Part shown: piece after piece, positions 1-7,300 of the stretch
Position numbering within the stretch: position 1 is the stretch's first letter
Layout: every line of letters starts with the position of its first letter
Origin: a virus
IMG/VR virus record: IMGVR_UViG_3300027963_000208
Location: 1-32,358 of that record
Length of the DNA: 32,358 nt
Reading direction: 5' to 3' (one strand)
The notes under the pieces: generated by a model
Told to the model about the DNA's origin: nothing
Databases searched by the model: none
What the model saw: the letters and a program-made list of their open reading frames with translations, nothing else
Program-made: the position numbers and the translations under genes

Positions 1-1572
1 GGGTTTAGTGTTGAGCGTGATGATGTGAACCAGTTGCCTATTGTGAATGAACACTTTGAAGAGTCTACCACTATGATTACTGTGGATGATTCTAAGAGTG
101 GTTGGGCGCGTAGTCTACGAGAGTTAATTGCTATGCTGTACGCTGGGCAGAAGCCTAAGTGGGACACGAGTAAGATTCGTCCTAAGGGTGCTAGGCTTAA
201 AACGTTTGGTGGTCGTGCGTCTGGACCAGAACCCCTAGAAGACTTGTTTGTGTTCACTACCCGCTTGTTTGAGGGTGCTGCTGGACGCAAACTATACCCG
301 TTGGAGTGTCATGATCTTGTATGTAAGATTGCTGAAGTGGTCGTTGTTGGTGGAGTTAGGCGCTCGGCGCTTATTTCCCTATCTAACTTGTCGGATGGGC
401 GTATGCGGAACGCCAAGAGCGGTCAATGGTGGGAAGAGAATCAGCAACGTGCGCTTGCAAATAATAGTGTTGCTTACACAGAGAAGCCGGGAATGGACGC
501 TTTTATGGAAGAGTGGTTGAGCCTTTACCAGTCTAAGAGTGGTGAGCGTGGTATCTTTAATCGTCAGGCTAGTGTGTTACAAGCAGCCAAAAATGGTCGT
601 CGAGATTATGATCACAAGTTTGGTACTAATCCTTGCTCTGAGATTATCCTACGACCACAACAATTCTGTAACTTAACTGAGGTAGTGGTTAGGCATGATG
701 ATACGCTTAATAGTCTTAATCGTAAGGTGCGTCTTGCTACTATTCTAGGTACATTCCAGTCTACGCTTACTGACTTTAAGTATCTTCGTAAGATTTGGAA
801 GCACAATACTGAGGAAGAGCGTTTGCTTGGTGTTAGTCTTACGGGTATCATGGATAATAAGTTGATGAGTGGTAAGGGTAAGTCTCCGCTAAGTAAGATC
901 CTGCCACAACTTCGCGCTCAGGCTGTAGCAGTTAATGCTGATTTTGCTAAGCAGATTGGTATCGAACAGTCTACAGCAATCACATGTGTGAAACCTAGTG
1001 GTACTGTCTCACAACTTGTTAATAGCGCCTCTGGCATCCACGCACGTTATGCGCCCTACTATATTAGGCGTGTACGCGGTGGCCTCACAGACCCTCTTAC
1101 GCGCTTCCTCATCGATGCTGGAGTACCAAACGAGATAGACGTAACAAACCCTGATATTGTAGTGTTTGACTTCCCACAAGAAGCGCCCACAGACGCAACA
1201 GTAACAGACGATATGACAGCCCTAGATCAACTAGAATTATGGTTAGCATATCAAGAGTTCTGGTGCGAGCATAAGCCTAGCGTGACTGTTAGTGTGGCTG
1301 AGGATGAGTGGATGGCTGTAGGGGCGTGGGTGTACGATCATTTTGATCAAGTATCTGGTATTAGTTTCTTACCTAAGAGTGATCATACTTATCGTCAGGC
1401 ACCGTATGAGCGCATCACTAGCCTAGAGTATGTTACGTTGTGTAACAATAGTCCTATGAAGATTGATTGGAGTAGGTTGTCTGAGTACGAGTTAGAAGAT
1501 AATACGGATGCTAGTCAGACTCTTGCTTGTTCCGCAGATGGTTGCGAGATAGTAGACATATCTGCTAGTTAG
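1..1572 (+). CDS. nrdJ: Adenosylcobalamin-dependent (class II) ribonucleotide reductase, 5' end outside window
   Basis: Reduces ribonucleotides to deoxyribonucleotides for phage DNA synthesis, using a B12-derived radical. The frame is open from base 1 (GFSVER...), so the start lies upstream; 523 residues are present. The class signature NPCSEI is encoded at about 628-645: Asn, the thiyl-radical Cys and Glu. A second cysteine follows 11 residues later (QQFCNLTE), the spacing of the redox pair in monomeric Lactobacillus-type RTPR. The C-terminus has CSADGC, matching the CxxxxC re-reduction tail, so the 3' end is intact. KPSGTVSQLV is also typical of the family. The N-terminal redox cysteine would lie in the missing part. 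The gene faces the late operon across a shared hairpin. Codon choice between about 1020 and 1265 is A/C-rich, unlike the G/T-rich rest. Confidence 0.95.
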   Translation, partial: GFSVERDDVNQLPIVNEHFEESTTMITVDDSKSGWARSLRELIAMLYAGQKPKWDTSKIRPKGARLKTFGGRASGPEPLEDLFVFTTRLFEGAAGRKLYPLECHDLVCKIAEVVVVGGVRRSALISLSNLSDGRMRNAKSGQWWEENQQRALANNSVAYTEKPGMDAFMEEWLSLYQSKSGERGIFNRQASVLQAAKNGRRDYDHKFGTNPCSEIILRPQQFCNLTEVVVRHDDTLNSLNRKVRLATILGTFQSTLTDFKYLRKIWKHNTEEERLLGVSLTGIMDNKLMSGKGKSPLSKILPQLRAQAVAVNADFAKQIGIEQSTAITCVKPSGTVSQLVNSASGIHARYAPYYIRRVRGGLTDPLTRFLIDAGVPNEIDVTNPDIVVFDFPQEAPTDATVTDDMTALDQLELWLAYQEFWCEHKPSVTVSVAEDEWMAVGAWVYDHFDQVSGISFLPKSDHTYRQAPYERITSLEYVTLCNNSPMKIDWSRLSEYELEDNTDASQTLACSADGCEIVDISAS

Positions 1573-1640
1573 CCGCAGGTTTATGCGAGTAATAACATAC
1601 CGAAGGTTAAGTATATGGTATGTCTAAATGATCATAAAAA

Positions 1641-1667
1641 AAGGGGAGCGGCTTTGCCGCTCCCCTT
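1641..1667 (-). terminator. Intrinsic terminator of the late operon (triloop hairpin)
   Basis: Perfect 12-bp arms (AAGGGGAGCGGC and its complement) enclose a three-base loop, TTT on the plus strand and AAA on the minus strand. On the minus strand the stem runs directly into a seven-T tract, the layout of a Rho-independent terminator 17 bases after the last late gene. On the plus strand it is followed by TTAATCC only, so stopping nrdJ transcripts would be weaker, although the convergent genes could share it. The rest of the 1573-1683 gap shows nothing else. Confidence 0.9.
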
Positions 1668-1683
1668 AATCCTACCTATAATT

Positions 1684-2820
1684 TTAATTAAACGCTCGTC
1701 TAGCAAAGTTTGTTGTAGCATCTTGCCAACCACCAAAGTCTAGACCATGAGGTGCGCCCTTAGCAACATCACCAAAGTGACCCCATGTCCACTTACCGCC
1801 CTCTGGATTAAGTAAAGCATTCTCAATACTTACTACATCATCGCCATACTTTGCTTGCAAATCCAACAATAATTTACTTGTTGCTTTATACATATCTTTT
1901 TGATTTAACGGCACACTACCAGTTGTAGCATAGTGTGTTTTTAAAACAGCGTCTCTAAAAATTTTAGGAGTTGTTGACCATAAATCTTGGATAGCGCTAC
2001 CCGTATTTGCTACACCAGTTTGTGCCGCAAAAACTCTTTTATCATAATTTCTATTAATATCAGAAAAAATACTACGCACTCTACCAGTTTTATCCTGCCT
2101 ACCAATTAACTTTGACGCTTCCTTAGCCGCCGTTGGCACATCGTTTACAGCATCATTTAATAAGTTTAATACTCCTTGTACGCCACCCTTATTTAACAAA
2201 GGCTTTAATACGCTAGGGTTTACGTTCATTGCCATAGCATTATCAGGATCAACAATCCCTATTCCTGCCGCCCCGCCGACACCAGCCGTTGCCAATTTAC
2301 CCATTTTACTAGTAACAATAGGCATAATCCGACTACCAATACTGCCACCAAGCCCTGACATTCCTCCCGGAGCAAGAGCCTGCGAAACATCCTCATTATT
2401 AATCAAATTATTAGTAACAAAATTAGCAATAGCCCTATTAGGATTCATAGCAAGATCCCTTAAACTAGTATCACCATTAGTAATTAAACTACTTTTACCT
2501 TTACCACCCATAAAAGTATCTTGTTTAATTCGACTAACCGCATCGCCCGTATCAACCGTCACGTTTCGAACAAACCTATTAATAAAATCTTCCACTCCCG
2601 TAGCCTCACTAATAGGACCACTAACACCACCAAAATACTTTTTATCCGGACCAAGTATAACCTTTGCAAACGTATCACCAAACACGGGTTTAGGAGTTGA
2701 AACAACACCCGGACGACCACTCGGAGTAAACTTAGAAGCAGGCGTAGAAAACGTACTAACCAACTTCTTGCGTTGCTCAACAGCCTTAAAATTCCTATTT
2801 ATTGCACGATAATCAGCCAC
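1684..2820 (-). CDS. Unknown protein, last gene of the late operon (378 aa)
   Basis: I do not recognise a family. The GTG start at 2820 is preceded by AAGGGGG at good spacing. The N-terminal 60 residues are basic and Ser/Thr/Pro-rich. A central stretch (GKLATAGVGGAAGIGIV) is Gly/Ala-rich and weakly hydrophobic. The C-terminal third is more globular, rich in Trp and Gly near the end (WTWGHFGDVAKG). The position at the end of the structural/lysis operon, beside two other Ala/Gly-rich proteins of similar style, suggests a virion or lysis-associated protein; that is inference. No enzyme motif was seen. Confidence 0.75.
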   Translation of the reverse strand: MADYRAINRNFKAVEQRKKLVSTFSTPASKFTPSGRPGVVSTPKPVFGDTFAKVILGPDKKYFGGVSGPISEATGVEDFINRFVRNVTVDTGDAVSRIKQDTFMGGKGKSSLITNGDTSLRDLAMNPNRAIANFVTNNLINNEDVSQALAPGGMSGLGGSIGSRIMPIVTSKMGKLATAGVGGAAGIGIVDPDNAMAMNVNPSVLKPLLNKGGVQGVLNLLNDAVNDVPTAAKEASKLIGRQDKTGRVRSIFSDINRNYDKRVFAAQTGVANTGSAIQDLWSTTPKIFRDAVLKTHYATTGSVPLNQKDMYKATSKLLLDLQAKYGDDVVSIENALLNPEGGKWTWGHFGDVAKGAPHGLDFGGWQDATTNFARRAFN

Positions 2821-2831
2821 TACACACCCCC

Positions 2832-3353
2832 TTAAAAGAAACTATTTTCAGCAGCATTACCAAGCCGCCTAAAAAACCGATCAACAAGAGCCTGTTTAGC
2901 AGGAATACCACTAGTAGAAGAACGACCTATATCGGCACCAAGAGTACTCATACCCTGAACAGGATCATCAACGTACTCAGAAATACCCTTTAAAAACTTA
3001 TTAGCCGTTTGGGGTTTAACGCCCATTCGTTCCATTTGTGCTAAGAAATTAAACAACTCTTCTTGAGCGGCCTTACCAGCCATAGGAACGTTACTCTGAG
3101 AATACTTAACTCCTTGAGCAGCAGCATTACCAAGAATAGAACCAGCAACAGACCTACCCTCTGCTTCAGCAACATCTAAAGCGCGTTTCATAATAGGACT
3201 AGCAACCCTACCAATAAGAGGAGTAGCAATATTAGCGCCAACTCTTGCAACACCACCAACCATACCACTAGGGTCTACAGGAAGATTAAGCGATATTTGT
3301 TTAAATCGCGCTAACTTAGCCTTTTTACGATACTCATCATCAACTTGTGGCAT
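2832..3353 (-). CDS. Unknown Ala/Gly-rich late protein (173 aa)
   Basis: No family recognised. The ATG at 3353 has AAAGGGG eight bases upstream. The first 30 residues are basic and polar (KKAKLARFKQ), followed by a Gly/Ala/Val segment with possible amphipathic or membrane-seeking character (residues about 28-75), then a polar helical C-terminal half. It lies 11 bases from the next gene in the same operon. Similar composition to its two neighbours may mean they are parts of one virion assembly, but nothing in the sequence proves it. Confidence 0.72.
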   Translation of the reverse strand: MPQVDDEYRKKAKLARFKQISLNLPVDPSGMVGGVARVGANIATPLIGRVASPIMKRALDVAEAEGRSVAGSILGNAAAQGVKYSQSNVPMAGKAAQEELFNFLAQMERMGVKPQTANKFLKGISEYVDDPVQGMSTLGADIGRSSTSGIPAKQALVDRFFRRLGNAAENSFF

Positions 3354-3365
3354 AATAAAACCCCT

Positions 3366-3878
3366 TTATTTACGGTCGCGTAACTGACGACCCGGAGGAT
3401 TACCCGTCCCAACAGTACCACCGCGAGGCCTAGCAGCAGCACTACCCGGAATAGGAGTCGACCTATAACCAACAGAACTAGACCCAGGAGGCATACTACT
3501 CGCATTTTTTAATGCTGGCGCTGGGCGCGTTCGAGGTTTTGGAGTCCCAAGACGCGCAAGATCTCTCTGTATACGAGCAAGACCCGCACCACTACCAGCA
3601 CGATTAGTAACAGTACCCTTAGGCAACTTAGCCATAGAAGCAAGAGAATAACCGTCTCTAGCATAACCAGCAGCAGTTTTACTAGAAGGAAACATCATAT
3701 CATCCATAATAGCCCTAACACTAAAATCAGGCTTACCCTTTAGCAAACTTGTAAGACTATCAACATTACCCTCATTATGCAAAACTCGTATTGTTTGTTT
3801 TGTAGCCTTAGATACAGCAGGACCAAGTTTACGCGCCTGAAAAAACGCTTCCTTAACTTGTCCAAGAGGAATAGCCAT
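3366..3878 (-). CDS. Unknown basic late protein with Pro/Arg/Gly-rich tail (170 aa)
   Basis: The start ATG overlaps the holin stop codon by one base (TAATG), with GAGGG just upstream, so translation is probably coupled to the holin. Residues 1-95 look helical. Residues about 110-170 are low-complexity, rich in Pro, Arg, Gly and Ser, and probably disordered. Adjacency to the holin raises the thought of a lysis role, but no muramidase, amidase or peptidase motif is visible, so it is left unnamed. Confidence 0.73.
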   Translation of the reverse strand: MAIPLGQVKEAFFQARKLGPAVSKATKQTIRVLHNEGNVDSLTSLLKGKPDFSVRAIMDDMMFPSSKTAAGYARDGYSLASMAKLPKGTVTNRAGSGAGLARIQRDLARLGTPKPRTRPAPALKNASSMPPGSSSVGYRSTPIPGSAAARPRGGTVGTGNPPGRQLRDRK

Positions 3879-4072
3879 TACACACCCTCTTTCTTAACCA
3901 TCTGATTAACAACATTATAAACAAACGACAACAACGCCGCAACACCAGCCACACCAGCAGGCTTCAACGCACCCCACGAATCAAGATTCTCCACACCAGT
4001 CACAACAAGCACAGCCAATCCAGCCTGAAGAAACGTCAACACAGCACGAATAAAAATATTCTTCCAATCCAT
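3878..4072 (-). CDS. Holin, r1t-like (64 aa)
   Basis: A holin makes membrane lesions that let the endolysin reach the cell wall. The protein starts MDWKNIF, has a first hydrophobic helix (LTFLQAGLAVLVVTGV, about residues 12-27), then a Gly/Ala-rich second helix (AGVAGVAALLSFVYNVV) and a short charged tail. The two-helix layout and the LKxAGVAGVAALLS-type segment resemble phage r1t holins of Gram-positive phages; this is by eye. I chose the internal ATG at 4072 because AAGGAG lies just upstream; the longer frame to 4141 would only reread the 3' end of the upstream gene. No endolysin is recognised nearby. Confidence 0.78.
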   Translation of the reverse strand: MDWKNIFIRAVLTFLQAGLAVLVVTGVENLDSWGALKPAGVAGVAALLSFVYNVVNQMVKKEGV

Positions 4073-4082
4073 AATAATCTCC

Positions 4083-4337
4083 TTAATTAATCGAATTAGT
4101 AAAAAACCACACAACACCAGCAAGCACACAACCACTAGCAACAGTCGTAAGAATCATATGAAACATACGACGAGACTCCACACCACCCTGCCACTTAGCC
4201 TCCTCCATCTCCAACTCGGTCACACGCCCATTAGTACGCTTAACCTCCTCATGAACAGAAACCAGCATATCCTCCAAGTGCTGCAACTTAACCATAATAA
4301 CATCTACCTCAGAAGTAGTCACATCATCAACCCCCAT
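4083..4337 (-). CDS. Coiled-coil plus C-terminal membrane-anchor protein, probable lysis accessory (84 aa)
   Basis: Residues about 8-55 form a heptad-like polar helix (VKLQHLEDMLVSVHEEVKRT), followed by a single hydrophobic segment (MILTTVASGCVLAGVVWFF) near the C-terminus. This architecture matches the small XhlA/hemolysin-like proteins often encoded beside phage holins, though I see no decisive motif. The ATG at 4337 overlaps the end of the giant upstream gene by 11 bases. The next gene downstream is the holin, supporting a lysis cassette. Role is inferred from architecture and context. Confidence 0.75.
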   Translation of the reverse strand: MGVDDVTTSEVDVIMVKLQHLEDMLVSVHEEVKRTNGRVTELEMEEAKWQGGVESRRMFHMILTTVASGCVLAGVVWFFTNSIN

Positions 4338-7300
4338 TCATAATACGATCAATATCATCAGCAGTCAACCTGCCCAACTCCGCATTAGACGGATACATAT
4401 CCGCCAACCCCTGCATAATACGCCTAATAATAGCCGGATCAGCATTCTTACCATAAGTAGGCAACAAAACATTCTCAATAAAAAACTTAGCCTGACGATA
4501 TTTAGTCAGAGCGTTAATAGCCTTAGTCTTAGCAGACTCAAAAGCATCTGCCTGACCCGCAACAAGACGACCCGCATCCCGAGCCTGCTGTTGCATAGCC
4601 TTATCCAACTCCGTAGGACCAAGTGAATAAACACGAGAAGGAGAAAACGCATTAAAAATACCAGCCATACTAGTAGGACTATAATTAGTACTCAACTTCT
4701 CCTTAGGAAGTGTCAACTTAGTAGACGTAGGATCCTCAGGATCAGCCAAAAAGTCTTCAACACTATTAATATTTCTTAAAGCATTAAGATCAGCATCCGT
4801 TTTAAACAAGTTAATACCAAGACTAATAGCAGGAAACGCAGCATACATATCCTTATAGTATTGTGCAGCACTCTTATTACGCTCTTCCTCTCGAAGAGGA
4901 TAACCAGTAAGCGGATTAACACCATAACTACGCGAAAACAAACCAGTAATATAAGGGTTAGTACCCGCAGTAATAGGCTGAATACTTCTAAGACTAGGAT
5001 CACCAGTAAGAAACCCTGCAACAGCAGCAATGTTACGCCCAGTAGTAGCAAAAGGATTAACACTCTCAACATTAAGAACATTAACTTTTTCAGGATCAAA
5101 ACCTAAAAAGTTTGCTACATCACCAGTAAACGGAACAGAACCAAGCAACCAGTCTGGCAAACCACCCGCCTCAAGAATCTGCTCATACCCATAATTACCA
5201 AGATTAGCAGTAAGATTAGCAGTAATAGGACGATCCTGAAGAAGCCGTTTAGTAAACAAAGCACTATGCCTAGTCCAAGCATAAAAAGGAAGAAGAAAGT
5301 TACGCGCAAACTTTTCAGAAGGACTAAACCAACGATAATTACCAACAACACTATCAGCCGCATAACGCATCTCACGCAACATAAACTCATTATAATACGG
5401 ACTATTAGGATCAGCAATCATACGCAAAGCAGTATGAAACTTAGTCATCTTATTAATAGCAAGACCCGGAATAGGAACATTAGAAGCCTCAGCAACAACA
5501 TCACTATCCATAAAAGCCCTAAATAATGGTTGACTTAAAGCGCTCTGCTTAAGAATACTAGCCCTTATAGCGCCCTCAAAAGCAAAAGTAATAACATAAC
5601 CAAAACTAGTCACACCACGAGCAAACTTACCACCAATACGAGTAGCCTTATTTTTAAGAAGCGGCCTAACAAACCTACCTACACTAGGAGCACGTTTACT
5701 AAGTTCATTAACAGCCCCAGAAACACTAGCACCCAACTCAGTATTATCTTCCATAAAAATATCGTGATGAAAATCATCAGAAAACACTTCTTTAATAATC
5801 ATAGTATCATCGCCCAATTCGGACAAAGACTGAAGTTGTTCTCGATCTTCACGACTAAGTTTTTGTCCAAGACGATCAGCCTGTTTCAAAGCATTCTTAG
5901 CACCCTTACTAAACATATCAGCCATAACTTGCATTGCCCACTCAGGACGAGCAAGCATCAACATAGTATTAGTACCAAAAACATTCTGTTGAAGAAACTT
6001 AGGATTCATAGAAAGCACAAGCATTTTAAACAAGTTATTAACCAACTGCATTGTTTTAACAGCCAGATTATTAGAACGCCGACTAGCCTCACCAAACTTA
6101 TTATAAATACCACGCGGAATAACCATAATAGTACTATTAGGATCCGACAACCCAAGCGCAGCATAACGATCACCAATATCACTAGCCGCCATATTAGCAA
6201 GATCATTAGGATTCATTAAATCAATAAAATCCTTATCAACATATTTAGACGACAAGTCAGTCTCCCAATCAGCAAGCCTAGCCGTACGATGCTCAGCCAA
6301 CGTAGTACTCATAACATCAAAATAATTCATAGTAACTTTAAACTTCTCAACACCCTGATCCATAATAGACTCAACAAAACCCTTATCAGTCGCATCCATA
6401 CCAGAACGATGCCGATAAGTACTAGCATACGCCTCAGCAGACTCTAACGTATCAAAAATACGTTGAGTAATAAGAGGAACATAAGCATCAGGATTATCCA
6501 AATAATCTTTTACAGTAATAGGAACAGCCTGCTCATTAATAACATCATCATACAAAGTCTCAACACGACGAGCAGTAGCACGAGCACTACCATTAAGTTG
6601 CACATCAAACTGGTAAGAAGCAAGACCAGAACGAATAACCTCATTACGATTAATCTTCAAATCAAAATCCTCATTACCCCGCATATCCCTAGTACTAATC
6701 TTATCAATAAAATCTCTAGCATTAGGAAACATCTTATGCATCTTATTAGCAATAGCAACTTCAATACTAATACGAGCATCAGCAGGCTTATTATACTTTA
6801 ATTTACCTGTACGACTAGTAGCAAAGAATTGTTCTGGAAGATAAAACACATCATCACTAAGCAAATGTTTACGATCAAAACTCATATTAGAATCATCAAA
6901 CAACCCTTGAATCCGCAAAGCGCGAACAGGATAAAAACGAGTAGTAGACGCAACCTTACTTTCAACACGAGCATTAGCAACAGTAACATCCTCAATAACT
7001 CGTTTAGGAACATTAGGAAGATTAATAGGCTTTAAATTAGGATCCATAAACACTATAGGACGACCACCAGACTCTCTAGCAGCCAAATCATTATTTAAAC
7101 GAGCAAGAGCCGCATTAGACCTATCAATAAGAACCTTAACCTCAGGAATACTAGTATCAACAAACTCTCCACGAGCATTAGGAAGATCCTCCATACCAGC
7201 ATCAAGCATATCAGTAAGACGAATATTAGGATTCAAAATAGGGACAGCCCTACTATGCAAAACATCAGAACCCTCCTTACCTAACTCTCTAACCACATCC

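Noticed and set aside
4886-4898. CCTCT-CGA-AGAGG inverted repeat in the giant gene
   Set aside because: Short arms, T-A closing pair and isolated position; fits chance in a 6 kb gene.
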